DNA of 35,000 nt from Prorocentrum cordatum (GCA_963575745.1 CAUYUJ010018726.1:1198612-1233611), one strand, 5' to 3'. Shown: positions 1 through 9,817, counted from the stretch's first letter. Translations and numbers: made by a program. The notes: generated by a model not told the origin, from the sequence alone.

Positions 1-455
1 CTGCGCCTGCCGCATGTAAATGGCGCAGCCCTTAAACAGGGGAAGAGAGGACGGATGGAAGGGGGAGGAAAAAAGGCTGGAACACGGGATTAGCAGGAGG
101 GGTTTGAGAACAGAAAACACTCAGCAGAATCGGACGGTCTGATCGGGCGGGTATACTTTAACGGGCGGGTCGGGAAGGCGGGCCAAAGCGGCCAGGTCGA
201 GCAGGCGTGATGTTGAAGCGTGCGTACTGCATGAAATGCGAGGATGTCTCGAGCGATAGCGCGATTCCCAAGTGAATCGCGAGAAGCACCACAGCGAGAG
301 CGCGATTACTCAGCGTCGAGGGCGCGGCGTTTGAAGAAATCAGAGGAGGTCCCGAGCGAGAGCGCGCTTCCTTCATGAATTGTGAGGAAGTCTCGCGCGA
401 GAGCGCGATTTCTCAATACGTTGTGAGGAAGTGTGAGGCGGGAGCCGTTGAACTT
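1..455 (-). repeat. Dispersed ~500-bp repeat, copy A (cut by window edge)
   Basis: Read on the minus strand, this copy opens with the family's 5' signature AACGGCTCCCGCCT. It passes through four or five ~45-bp subunits built on 'CGCGCTCTCGCTCGGGA..CCTCGCGATTCA', then the blocks CTGCTCGACCTGGCCG, TCCCGACCCGCC and TACCCGCCCGATC, and a pyrimidine-rich stretch ending in CCATCCGTCCTCTCTTC. The same blocks occur in the same order at 605-1215, 2205-2725, 2905-3235 and 4866-5385. The far end is lost at base 1. No open protein frame is shared between copies, so this is a non-coding repeat. Confidence 0.85.
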
Positions 456-489
456 TCATTTTTAGGAATCTGTGTTGCTGATTCCTTCC

Positions 490-605
490 CTCCGGCGACC
501 ATTTTGTTTTTTAGTTGAAGTGTTCCTTCTGGAGCTCGCGCCTTGTTTTTTTTTGCACAAGAGAAAGTCTTGAGGTTCAGAATGTGGCCCTGGCCCCCAG
601 TTGAC
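490..605 (-). repeat. Short repeat shared with 2737-2845
   Basis: The reverse complement carries TGGGGGCC, a run ending CAAGGCGCGAG, and GAGGAACACTTCAA. The same three blocks occur in the same order and spacing on the plus strand at 2737-2845. Each lies next to a copy of the ~500-bp family, so it is probably an associated or flanking part of that element. Confidence 0.6.
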
Positions 606-1215
606 AACAACAGCGACGGCTCTCGTCTGATACTTCCTCACACAACAACGGCTTCCGTCTGATACTTTCCCACACTGTATTCCCAAATTGCGCTCTCGCG
701 CCGAATGTCCTCACAAGTTTTGCAGGAATCGTTCTCTCGCGTGGGATTTCTTCGCAATTCATCCAGAAGCCGCGCCCTCGACACTCAGGAATCGTTCTTT
801 CGCTGTGGATTTTTCACGATTCAGTTGAGAATCGCGCTATCGCTCAGGACTTCTCGCGATTCATGCAGAACGCACGCTTTAGTAACCCGCCTGCTCGACC
901 TGGCCGCCTACGCCCGTCTTCCCGACCCGCCCATTCGGGTCTACCCGCCTGATTTGCGCGTCTGGTTTTGCCGCACTTTTTCTGTTTCTAGCCTCTCTCC
1001 TGCAAATCTCTCTCTCGTGCTCCATCCTCCTCTATACCCATTGCCGCTTCCATCCGTCCTCTCTTCACCTGCCTTAGGGGCTGCATGGAATACACGTTGC
1101 AGGTAAGAGTGATCGGCCCCCAAACGGTTACGATCGAAGACGAATAGGGCGGGTATTGAGGGTTCGGGATGCACGTGTTGGATTGCACGCGGGCAAACAA
1201 GAGCGTACAGTCTTA
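605..1215 (+). repeat. Dispersed ~500-bp repeat, copy B
   Basis: Full-length copy in direct orientation, head-to-head with copy A. It starts at GACGGCTCTCGTCTGATAC and has the ~45-bp CGCTCTCGCG subunits, then the CTGCTCGACCTGGCCG core and the CT-rich segment. It ends with ACACGTTGCAGGTAAGAG, ACGATCGAAGACGAA, GGGCGGGTAT and finally AAGAGCGTACAGTCTTA. This arrangement matches copy C almost step for step. Confidence 0.85.
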
Positions 1216-1379
1216 TGCTGAGTTCTGCTGTCAGTGAACTGTTACGACTGAAGAATGAATATTGTTGAACAACCCTCCGATAACATATGTGTTATTTGAA
1301 CTGGAGTACCCTTCCCGGGACTTGCACCCTGTTTTTAATCATGGAAAGTATTATTCCTCCTCAAACTGCGTTGTTGGGC

Positions 1380-1500
1380 TCCGGACTACAACAACAACGG
1401 CTCCAGCCTGATAATTTCTCACAAGGTATTCCCACATCGCGCCCTCGCGCGGGATTTCCTTACAATTGGGGCGGCAGTGAGAGTGAAGAAGTGAGTTTGC
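1380..1500 (+). repeat. 5' fragment of the ~500-bp repeat
   Basis: ACAACAACGGCTCCAGCCTGA, a TTCTCACAAGGTATTCCCA stretch and CGCCCTCGCGCGGGATTTCC match the 5' ends of copies A, B and E. Similarity stops within about 100 bp and the core and 3' blocks are absent, so this is a truncated copy. Confidence 0.6.
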
Positions 1501-1604
1501 GGAATGCGCGCGATTTCTGAGGAATCTTCGGGTTTCAGTTTTTTTGGATTTTGTCGGGCGCGGTTGGCGGATCGCGGAGGTGCTCTTGGGCTTATCTGGG
1601 ATCT

Positions 1605-2075
1605 CGTGGCAGCACTTTTGAGGCCTCTTGGGTGCCGCGAGGCCTCTAGGGGCCTCTTGTTGGGGGCCTCTCGGGGGCCTCGTGGGAGCCTCTTGGAGGC
1701 ATCTTGGCGCCTCCTCCGGTTTTTTTGGGGGTCGAGTGCTCGGAATGTCCATTCGGGTTGCCCCTGTGGGCCGCCTCTTGGGGCCGTCCTGGGGCCCTCC
1801 TGGACAGTTTTGGAGGCGTCTGGGGCCGTCTTGGAGCCCTCTTTGGCCGTCTTGGAGCTTCTTTGGCCCTTGTGGGCCTCGTGAACGCCCAAGAGGCGAA
1901 TGTGCTAAAAACATACGTTTCCCCGAGGGAATGGGAGGATGTTTGCTTCAGGAAGGCCTCTTGGGACGCCTCTTGGTGGCTCCTTGAGGCGGGAGTGATC
2001 TTTTGGCGACTCGTAGCCCTTTTGGATCGTCCAGGGGGCCTTTTGGGGCCCTCTTGGCCCGTTTGGGGGGCCTCT
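1605..2075 (+). repeat. 11-bp periodic array (TCTTGGRGSCC), copy 1
   Basis: About 40 imperfect repeats of an ~11-bp unit close to TCTTGGGGGCC (TCTCGGGGGCC, TCGTGGGAGCC, TCTTGGAGGCA, TCTTGGAGCCC and so on) run in one orientation. The long Gly/Pro/Leu-rich open frames through it, on both strands, are by-products of the repeat. The same repeat returns at 11835-12190 and 24300-24430 in the same orientation. A unit near one helical turn would place each TTGG step on the same DNA face. Confidence 0.8.
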
Positions 2076-2094
2076 GAGGCTCCAAGGGTGGGGC

Positions 2095-2180
2095 CGGCAC
2101 TTTTGCCCCCCCCCCCCGCCGCCCCCCAAACCGGCCGGACCGGGCTCCTGGGGGAGGGGTTTGGGGAGGGGGAAGCATCT
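2095..2180. repeat. Low-complexity C/G-rich tract
   Basis: Runs of C with GCC and GGGG blocks follow directly on the 11-bp array, before copy C of the ~500-bp repeat. No gene signal is seen. Confidence 0.6.
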
Positions 2181-2204
2181 CACACGCCGTGACCCCAAGG
2201 GGTC

Positions 2205-2725
2205 GGCGGTTTTACTCAGCAATCGCGCTCTCGCGAGGGATTTCCTCGCAATTCATTCAGACGCCGCGCCCTCGACATTCAGGAGTCACGCTCTTGCTTT
2301 GGATTTCCTCACGATTGATTTGGGAATCGAGCTGTTGCTCGAAAGTTCCTTGCGATTCATGCAGGACGCACGCTTCAGCAACCCGCCTGCTCGACCTGGC
2401 CGCATGGGCCCTCCTTCCCGACCCGCCTGGTTGTGTCTACCCGCCCGATCTGCCCGTCTGGTTCTGCCACGTGTTTTCTGCTCCTAGCCCCCGTCCTCAT
2501 AGTCTCTCTCGTGCTCCATCCTCCTCCCTCCCCCGTGTCCCTTCCATCCATCCGTCCTCTCTTCCTTTGCCTCAGGGTCTGCACGAAATGCACGTTGCAG
2601 GTAAGAATGATACATCCCCAAGGGGGTACGGTCGAAGACGAAGCGGGCGGGTATCGAGGGCTTGGGATAGTGATACGTGTTGAATGTCATGCGAGCAGGT
2701 AAGAGCGAACAGTCTTAAAATGATT
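2205..2725 (+). repeat. Dispersed ~500-bp repeat, copy C
   Basis: This is the best-preserved 3' half of the family. It has CTCGCGAGGGATTTCCTCGC subunits, CTGCTCGACCTGGCCG, TCCCGACCCGCC, GTCTACCCGCCCGATC, the CT-rich block, ACGTTGCAGGTAAGAATGA, GGTCGAAGACGAAGCGGGCG and CGAGCAGGTAAGAGCGAACA. It contains two AG-GTAAGA motifs (2599-2606 and 2697-2704). It lies tail-to-tail with copy D. Confidence 0.87.
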
Positions 2726-2736
2726 ATTGTTGTAAC

Positions 2737-2845
2737 CTGGGGGCCAACAACACAGCTTGGTGAACCCATACTTCCCTTTAAAAAGCAAGGTGCGCGCCCT
2801 GGGAGGAACACTTCAATACAAAAAGCACTGGGCAGAGGTGATCAA
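2737..2845 (+). repeat. Short repeat shared with 490-605
   Basis: TGGGGGCC, TGAACC, AGCAAGGTGCGCGCCC and GAGGAACACTTCAA match the inverted segment at 490-605 in order. It lies just past the 3' end of copy C. Confidence 0.6.
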
Positions 2846-2904
2846 CAATCTAGATTCTGCATACATGAGAATTCAATAGCAGCAGCATCACCAACAGACA
2901 TTAG

Positions 2905-3235
2905 TATACTTTTCGCTCTTACCTGATCGCGTGCCATTCAACACGGGTGATGAAACCGTCGATGTTTGCCTTTTTCGTTTTCGATCGTACCCTATGGGTG
3001 TATATTTCGTATGTCTGCCGCGTGTAATTTGCGCAGCCCTAACAACATGGGAAGAGAGGGCGGATGGAAGGGGGAGGGAAACGGATGGAACACGGGATGA
3101 GCGGCCAGGGGGTCAGGAGCAGACAACATGTGGCATAATCAGACGGGTTGATCTGGCGGGTAGACCCTAACGGGCGGGTCGGGAAAGCGGTCCAGCGCGA
3201 TCTTTCCTATACGTTGTGAAGACATATTCGGCGGG
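2905..3235 (-). repeat. Dispersed ~500-bp repeat, copy D (5' deleted)
   Basis: The minus strand reads from TTTCGCTCTTACCTGATCGC (reverse of the 3' AGGTAAGAGCGAAA) back through the GATCGAAAACGAAAAAGGC, CT-rich and TCCCGACCCGCC blocks. It then jumps directly to the 5' AGCTCCCGCCGAATATG signature, so the ~45-bp subunits are missing. This is an internal deletion relative to copies A, B and C. Confidence 0.8.
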
Positions 3236-3504
3236 AGCTGGTGTTATTGTGGTTCAGAGCCCTCAGTTTGGTGTCCCCACATTTGTTGTTGAAAAAAGTT
3301 GCGAGCCCCGAGTATTTTCATTAAGTAAAACATTCTGGTCACCAGGCAGGGAGGACCAACAATAATTATTCTCAACCGTCTTGCGTTGGGCACTCGGTTT
3401 GAATAGAGCACTGTGGTCTCCGTCCTTCCTCCTCCGTCTTCCACCTCCCTTCTCCGTTCTACCTGCCTGCTACTTTGTCTCGCCAGTCACTTGTGGTCAT
3501 CTTG

Positions 3505-4557
3505 CGGACTCAGATTCGACCTCGCCGTCTATGGGGGGGGGCTGCGATCTGCGAAACCGTCGCTACTTTCGGGGGCTGCTGGGGTGTCTATCGGAGTGGG
3601 GCACCCAGATTCAGGTTCGACCTCGCCATCCCTGGGGGGCTGCAATGTGCTAAACCGTCGCCACTTTCGAGGGCTGCTGGAGGGTCTATCGGAAGTGAAG
3701 CAACACGCAGATTCAGATTCAATCTTGCCATCCCTGGGGGGGGTCGATGTGCGAAACCGTCGCCGTTTTCGAGGACTGCTGGGGGGTCTACCGGAGCGAG
3801 GCACCACGCAGATTCAGATTAGACCTCGACATCCCTGAGGGCTGCGATGTGCGATGCCGTCGCCACTTTCGACGCCTGCTGGGGGTCTAGCGGAATGAGG
3901 CACCACGCAGATTCAGACTAGACTTCGCCATCCCTGGGGGGCTGCAATCTGCGAGACCGTCGCCACTTTCGAGGGCTGCTGTTGAGTCCAACGGAGCGAG
4001 GCACCACGCAGATTCAGATCAGACCTCGCCATCCCTGGGGGGGGGTCGATCTGCGAAGCTGTCGCCGAGGGCTGCTGGGGGGTCCAGCGGAATGAGGCAC
4101 CACGCAGATTCAGATTAGACCTCGCCATCCCTGGGGAGCTGCGACCTGCGACACCGTCGCCACTTTCAGGGGCTGCTTGTGGGGGTCCAGCGGAGGGAGG
4201 CACAACCCAGATTCTGATTAGACCTCGACATCCTTGGGGGGCTGCAATCTGCGAAATTGTCGCTTCTGTCGACGTCTGCTGGGGTCCAGCGGAGTGACGT
4301 CGGACCGAACTTCATATCAGACCTCGCCATCCTTGCAGGGGCTGCGATGTGCTAAACCGTCGCCACTTTCGAGGGCTGCCAGGGGTTCCAGCGGAGTTAC
4401 GTCCTACCGAAATTCAGATGAGACCTCGCCATCCTTGGGGGGTGCTGCGATGTGCGGAACTGTCGCCACGTTCGAGGGCTGCGGGGGGTCCAGCGGAGTG
4501 ACGTCTTACGCAGACCACCAGGAGACCTCGCCATCCCTGTGGGGCTGCGAAGCTGGC
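3505..4557 (+). repeat. ~101-bp tandem satellite, about 10.4 units
   Basis: Unit starts are near 3505, 3606, 3709, 3810, 3909, 4010, 4106, 4209, 4310, 4412 and 4512 (partial). Each reads roughly AGATTCAGATTAGACCTCGC, CATCCCTGGGGGGCTGCGAT, CTGCGAAACCGTCGCCACTT, TCGAGGGCTGCTGGGGGGTC, AGCGGAGCGAGGCACCACGC. Units 1-7 end in GAGGCACCACGC-like sequence, while units 8-10 end in GTGACGTCNNACCGAA-like sequence, so the array has two subfamilies with a clean switch near 4300. Unit length is not a multiple of three, so open frames crossing it are repeat artefacts. There are no spacers, so it is not a CRISPR array. Confidence 0.93.
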
Positions 4558-4865
4558 TGGCGAGCTAGGCCTCGCTCGCTTCTTGCACAAACTATAAGCA
4601 GATTAGAGTTTTTTGTTCGAGCGCCGCGGCGACAGGGCGCAAGCAGCGCTCCATTCTCCTGCCCGTCGTTCCCGCCCCCATGTCCTCATCCCTGCGCCCT
4701 CGCTCCTCGTCTTTCTGTTGTTGTCCTGTGAACCGTGTCGCGCGAGCGCATCCCATGTAGCTTGCGCAACATATATCGGCGCCTGCACTGTCATTGGTCT
4801 TAGCAAGCTAGGGCCAACTCTTTTGTCACTTGGTGCACATGGGCTGGGTACGCCACCCAAACAAT
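4558..4865. other. Intergenic, no gene seen
   Basis: About 300 bp of mixed sequence between the satellite and copy E. Short open frames on both strands lack any recognisable motif and no RNA gene is apparent. Confidence 0.5.
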
Positions 4866-5385
4866 GGGAATGAAAATTCGACAGCGGCTCCCGCCTGATA
4901 CTTCTTCACAAGTCATGTCAACTTCGCGCTCTCGCGCGGGACTTTAAACGGTATGCAGGAATCGCGCCCTCGAGGGGCACGCTTTTACAGTGTGCTGCCT
5001 CGCCCTGCCCCCCATAGAACCAGGAAGCACGTTCACCGCTACTGGATCTCCTCGCGATTTATTTGGGAGGTCCGCTACCGCAATCGTTTTAACTTAAGGA
5101 GGGGAAAAACACACAGACACAGTTGATCGTCCATTCCTCACCCCCCTCTTGGCCGCTCCCGATCTTAGCGTTCCTCCTGCAAATCTCTATCTCTCTCTCT
5201 CTCTTTCCCTCTCTCTTGTGCTCCATCCTTCTCCCTCCCCCGTTCCCCCGCCCTCCCCGCTTTCTTCCCCCTCTCAAAAAAAGGCCGCGTTTGCGGGCGG
5301 CAGATAGGGAAGACCCACCCCGAGGGATGATTACGGTCAAAGACGAAGGGGGCGGGCATCGATGGTTTGGGTCTTAAAACGAGTA
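4866..5385 (+). repeat. Dispersed ~500-bp repeat, copy E (diverged)
   Basis: It begins with CAGCGGCTCCCGCCTGATAC, continues with CGCGCTCTCGCGCGGGAC and TCCTCGCGATTTATTTGGGA, loses the central core, and resumes at GTTCCTCCTGCAAATCTCT. It then has the CT-rich segment, GGTCAAAGACGAAGGGGGCG and GGGCATCGATGG, the same order as the 3' half of copies B and C. It contains a short (CT)n run. Confidence 0.7.
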
Positions 5386-5455
5386 TGGTTGTTCTGGCTC
5401 ACGCTGCTCTGGCTCAATCTCCGGGCTCCTCGTCTTCCTTCGGCCTCAGGGGCAC

Positions 5456-6644
5456 ATGGCCTCGCAGCCCTCGGTGGCGACCGAATGCAGCGCCGCGATC
5501 TGGGCGCGTGCGGCCGAGGCCTAGGCGCTGGCTGCTCTGGGGACGCTGATGGCGTCCGACGCCGAGCTCGAGAAGGACGGGACCCAGAGAAAGCGGGACA
5601 CGAGGACGACCACGGCGCTGCTACAGGTCAGCCAAAAGATGACCCAGCGCGAATTGAGGTTGCCGATCGCCGAGAAAGAGGCACTCCTTCGATCGTTTTT
5701 TGCGCCGTCCTCCACATCGTGTCGCGCGGCCTCCCATCGGTGCTCGGCAGCCTCGGAGCCACGGCCGGGCCTCCCCGTGCACCCCGAAGCGGCGTTTGAT
5801 CTCCCTGTTGCCTGGCAGCCCGTGCAAGGCGGCGAGGAAACCGCAGGGGGCGAGGCTCTCTCTGATCTATTGGAGGGAGGTGGAGCTGCGAAACCACCTG
5901 TTGAAGAGCATGTCGGAAGTATGGCAGCAGCCTTCGAAGCTGAGGCAGGACGACCCTCACACACTCGATGGTGCTGGGAGCAGACTCCCAGGAGCACCAG
6001 AACCAGGAGAGCAAGGACGACCCGCGCTGCCTCTCGTCGACGCTGAAGGCAGAGCCCCAGGTGCACGAGAAGCAGGACAAGGGCGAGGCTCCTGCCGTTC
6101 CCAGGGCTGCCACGGCGACGACGTGACCATCTTGATTCCCCTGCTCCCAGAGATTGCAGACGACTTCAGCCCCAACTGGAACTCAATGACGAGCTTCCAA
6201 GTCCCACGTCGTGCCCGCCGAGCTTGTAGTCCGCGGCCCCGAGGGACAGACTACCGCGTGGAGGTGGGCCTCAACACGCTCCACACTGGTCCGTACCTTT
6301 TGGCCGCCATAAGATCACCTTCGCTTTACATGCGCACCTTTCTCTCCATGGTCACATTAGCCTATGCTGGATCACTGCGGGTGCTTCGATGTACCTAACC
6401 CCTCGATGAGGACTTCGGCGCACCTGATCTTCTTGAGCTGTGGTATGCGGATCGCCCGCACCCGCTCGGCCTGCTCGCGGCGTTCCCAGTCTCCGTGGCC
6501 GTCGAGGCGCTGGCGCGGGAGGACCCCTGCAGCGCGCCGGAGGTTGCGACGTTTTCGGCGACTTTGGCGCCCCCCTCCGCGGCTGTCGGGGCGCTGGCAG
6601 CTGGAGGAGCCGCGCAGCGGGCTGGAGGTTACGATTTTTTCTGA
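5456..6644 (+). pseudogene. Unidentified broken protein-like reading frames
   Basis: Frame +2 from the ATG at 5456 gives an Ala-rich N-terminus, then a TAG at about 5522. It is open again from 5549 to 6046 with a charged, helical stretch (residues QVSQKMTQRELRLPIAEKEA). A second frame (5700-6398) contains REVELRNHLLKSMSEVW. After one TAA it continues in the same frame through 6644 as LDEDFGAPDLLELWYADRP, which looks like real protein although it has no ATG. The pattern suggests one gene broken by stops and shifts, or exons without obvious splice sites. The family is not recognised. Composition is GC-rich like its surroundings. A chance GC-rich frame is the main alternative. Confidence 0.3.
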
Positions 6645-6742
6645 GAATTTGGTGACCCCCTGGGCGGCCGTCAAGGCGCTGGCGCAGGAGGAGCCGTGCA
6701 GCGGGCTGGAGGTCACGACGTTTTCGGCGAATTTGGCGCCCC
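6491..6742 (+). repeat. Coding-type tandem repeat, three units of 84/85/83 bp
   Basis: Units start at 6491, 6575 and 6660. Unit 1 read in frame 0 and units 2-3 read in frame +1 give related peptides: VEALAREDPCSAPEVATFSA, LEEPRSGLEVTIFSENL and VKALAQEEPCSGLEVTTFSA. A 28-residue repeat is therefore preserved at the protein level, with a one-base indel between units 1 and 2. Confidence 0.65.
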
Positions 6743-7188
6743 CTTCCTCCTCGGGGCTCTCGGCGGTGGCGGCGCCGGCGGGCGGTCGCGATGAGGAAAC
6801 CCAGTCGCACGTAGAGGCTCTCGGGCTGGTCAGGGCCCTCGCGGGCGCCCCCGGGGCCGCGGCCCTGGACGCGGTGGAGCACGCGCGCGGCCAGGGGCGT
6901 TATTTTCGCTGCGCGGGAGCGCGGGGCAGGGGGCAGCCGCGCGCCGCGCGGCCATCCGCCGAGGCTTGGGACTCGAAAGGGCGGTTCGCCTCATCGAGTG
7001 GCGGGCTGCGGCGGCGGGAGCTGGGCTTCAGTCGGCCGAGGGCGAATTCCCGCTGGAGGTTGCCTCGACGCCGCGCTGCGCCCCAGTGGCCCGAGGGCCG
7101 CCCGGCCGTTGCGCGCCGCCCTGGGCACAGTAAGGTGGGGAGGCCGTCCTCATCGTGGGCCTCGTTTTCCGACTTAGGTTTGCTATGA
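6645..7188 (+). pseudogene. 3' part of the unidentified broken gene
   Basis: The frame holding repeat unit 3 stays open to the TGA near 7188. Beyond about 6800 its product becomes Arg/Ala-rich and less protein-like. The neighbouring frame (AAIRRGLGLERAVRLIEWRA) looks more natural, so another shift is likely. No domain is recognised. It may be the C-terminal side of the frames at 5456-6644. Confidence 0.25.
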
Positions 7189-7668
7189 TCAATTCTCGGA
7201 CTAGTGACTAGTTAGTTGTCCGGTCACCCGTCTATGTTTCATCTTGGTGCTACAGAGGTTTCTGCATATCTCCTTGTATTCGGTTTGGGGCGATCCAGTA
7301 CTTGCTCTCACATGGCTATGGTTGCCAACGATGCTCTGCAGTTGAGCGCGTATCCCGTTCCAACATCAATCATTTTGGCTGAACCGTGGGGGCTCTTCCC
7401 ATTAATGTCGATGCACGTTTGGTCGTGCGGTTCGATCGCTGTTTTGCTTCACTGGTCTACCTGTGCTGGGCGTGGGTTTCTTCGTGGCGGGATCGAGCCT
7501 ATACTCATCTTCGTTGTGCGTACTGGGCTCGTGATGTTGGATGCGGTCGCGTCCTGGATTCCAGTCTTCCAATTTCGTTCTTGCTCTGAATTGAGACCTG
7601 CGCCGCCGGGGCAGGTAGAGAGGCCGCCGTGGGCTTATGCACAAAAATAAAACGAGTATCGTTGTTGT
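7189..7668 (+). other. Unassigned segment with a weak ORF
   Basis: A 144-codon frame starts at 7216 and ends at 7650. Its product has several hydrophobic stretches but matches no family I recognise. The segment includes CATTTTGGCT at 7371-7380, a partial match to the dinoflagellate spliced leader that is too short to call. Confidence 0.15.
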
Positions 7669-8438
7669 GTGATGTTGCTGAAAACCATGATGATCTTGGT
7701 GCTGATCATGCCGATGATTATGTTGCTGCTGATGCTGATGGCGATGGTTGTATGTAAGAGAGGGAGACGAAGAAAGACGAGGACAATGACAATGAGAAGA
7801 CGGACGACGGGGAGGGGAGGGCGTTTTTCCCGCATGGTCCCTTTGGATGTTTTTGGAGTTCGTCCGCATTGCAGACATTGCAGGGCTTCCTTGTGGAGTG
7901 GAGGTCAGGATGAGGAGACTTGGTGATGATGACGGTGATGATGTGGATGCAGATTTTGATGATGTTTATGGTGATGGTGGCGGTGATGGTGATGATGGTG
8001 GCGATGTTGGTGATGATGCTTGTGTCGATGCTAATGATGGTGCTGGTGGCGAGTTGATGATGGCGATGCGGATGCTGATGATGATGGTGATGATGTTCAT
8101 TGTGTGGGTGTTGAAGGTTATGATGCTGACCATGATGATGATGACCTGTTGTGGCGATGATGCAGGTGATGATTATCGTGCTGATGTTTCTGATGATGAT
8201 TTTGTTGATGATGATGCTAACGCTTGTGATTTTTAGTGGTGCGTATGATGATGATGGTGTGGGCGAATCCGATCACGACGATGCTGACAATGAGGATTAT
8301 GATCGGCGTGCTGATGTTGATGATGATGCGGCTGATGATGATCATGGTGGTCATGTTGATGATGTGGTTGCGGGTGCCGATGATGATGATATAGGCGAAA
8401 ATTAAGATGATGACGATACGGATGATGATGATGATGAC

Positions 8439-8469
<31 letters not shown>

Positions 8470-8610
8470 CGGATCAAGATGGTGATGTCGATGATGCTGA
8501 TGGTGGTGTGAATGATAATGAGGGGGGTGATGATGATGATGACGATGATGATGGTGATGATGATGATGTTGATACTGACCGTGACGGTGATGATGTCAAT
8601 GCGGATTTGG
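7669..8610 (+). repeat. Imperfect (GAT/GGT/GCT)n trinucleotide tract
   Basis: GATGAT-type triplets with GGT, GTT and GCT interruptions fill 7669-7748 and then 7919-8610 almost without break. Non-repeat sequence of ~170 bp lies between. The densest part is 8420-8475. Asp-rich and Met/Ile-rich frames on both strands follow from the triplets and are not genes. Confidence 0.92.
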
Positions 8611-9575
8611 GACGAACCGGTGACGTTGGAACGAGAAAGGACCGGCAACAGGGGGCGAAGGAGGAGCAAGGGGGGGAGGAGGTCGCCGAACTGGCGAATG
8701 GAGAGCACAGACGGGGGGGGGGAGGGGGAACACGAGGAGAAGCAGGAGAGGTACCACAACGGGGAGGATGGCGACGCGGGCGAGGCCAGGGGAGGGGAGG
8801 AGCAGGGGACCTGGAACACGGGGGGCGTGCAGTTACAACGGCAGAAAACGGACACGAGTGGGCAAGCGGATGACGATGACGACGACGTTGCCGACGACAA
8901 CGGTTCCAGAATTGGAGGGATCCCCCCCCAGAAATCCTGTCCATCTGAGCCCCGTGGGGGGGCGGCAGCCCGCGAACTTCGTCACGCATGCGAGAGGTTC
9001 CCCCCCCCGACAGGGAAACATACTTTGCCATCTTGTGTGCGTCAGTTTGAAAGCAAGGGACGCCACATGGACTGTCACTCTGGCATATTCGAAAACATCA
9101 CGCTGGGGAGCCACACCATGCAGACCCGGTTTGGGAACGCCTCTTCTTCGTTTAATATTCATTAGAAACGCATCGCGTAAGGCATTAATATGTATGCTTA
9201 TTACCGCGAGTACTTCTGCTGCTTCAATAGCGGAACATTGTGTGTCACATGTGGCGTAGTTTTGTAAGGGGGGTTGTCCCGCGTGTCTTGTTTGCACATG
9301 GCCAGGGCAGCGTTCAGACAGCGAGAACGCATGCCGTGCTTCAGCTAGCTAGTTTCACAAGGCATCGGCGGCAATACGTCGATCACAATGTGATTACATT
9401 GGCCCGCATCATGGTGATAGCACCCAGGCACAATTCAGAAGCCAGCATATCAAAACGCAGAAGCACTTACGACACGCTCCGTACAGATTCATGACACACG
9501 CATGGCGTATTGGATGAATAGTTGTGGTGCATTCAAACCGAAAGGATGGTATCATGTAGAAGCGATGGGGACACA
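8611..9575. other. No recognisable gene
   Basis: A purine-rich stretch (8640-8870) grades into mixed sequence. A frame from 8512 to 9165 spans the GAT tract and this region but shows no motif. 9020-9570 is unique-looking, closer to average GC, and has no recognisable coding, RNA or repeat signal. Confidence 0.5.
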
Positions 9576-9661
9576 CGCATCCCACGTTCGCATTGTACGG
9601 CATCCACCTGATGCTCTCGAGTTTTGCCATGCGTGCGAACTGGCGGCTCGTACAATACGTA
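9576..9661 (+). repeat. Dispersed 86-bp duplicate, copy 1
   Basis: It aligns end to end without gaps with 11671-11756, including the invariant blocks CCACCTGATG and TCGAGTTTTGCCATGCGTGC. I count 11 differences in 86 positions, ten of them transitions. It is followed by a GAC-type triplet tract, while the other copy is preceded by one. Confidence 0.85.
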
Positions 9662-9699
9662 TTGTGAAGCCCTTGCGGCCCGCGCCACCGAAACAGAAG

Positions 9700-9768
9700 G
9701 ACGACGACCACGACCACGACGACGACCACGACCACGACGACGACCACGACGACACCAACAACGACGAG
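9700..9768 (+). repeat. (GAC/CAC)n microsatellite
   Basis: Alternating GACGACGAC and CACGAC triplets run for ~70 bp next to the 86-bp duplicate. Confidence 0.85.
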
Positions 9769-9817
9769 CTCATGAACTTGCCACAGGCTCGGGACACGGG
9801 GCGAGCGGTGGAGGGAT

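Noticed and set aside
3505-4557. CRISPR-like periodic array
   Set aside because: Units are ~101 bp and similar throughout with no unique spacers. This is a tandem satellite.
7371-7380. Partial match (CATTTTGGCT) to the dinoflagellate spliced leader
   Set aside because: Only ten contiguous bases match and the 5' part of the leader is absent. Too short to call a relict or an SL gene.
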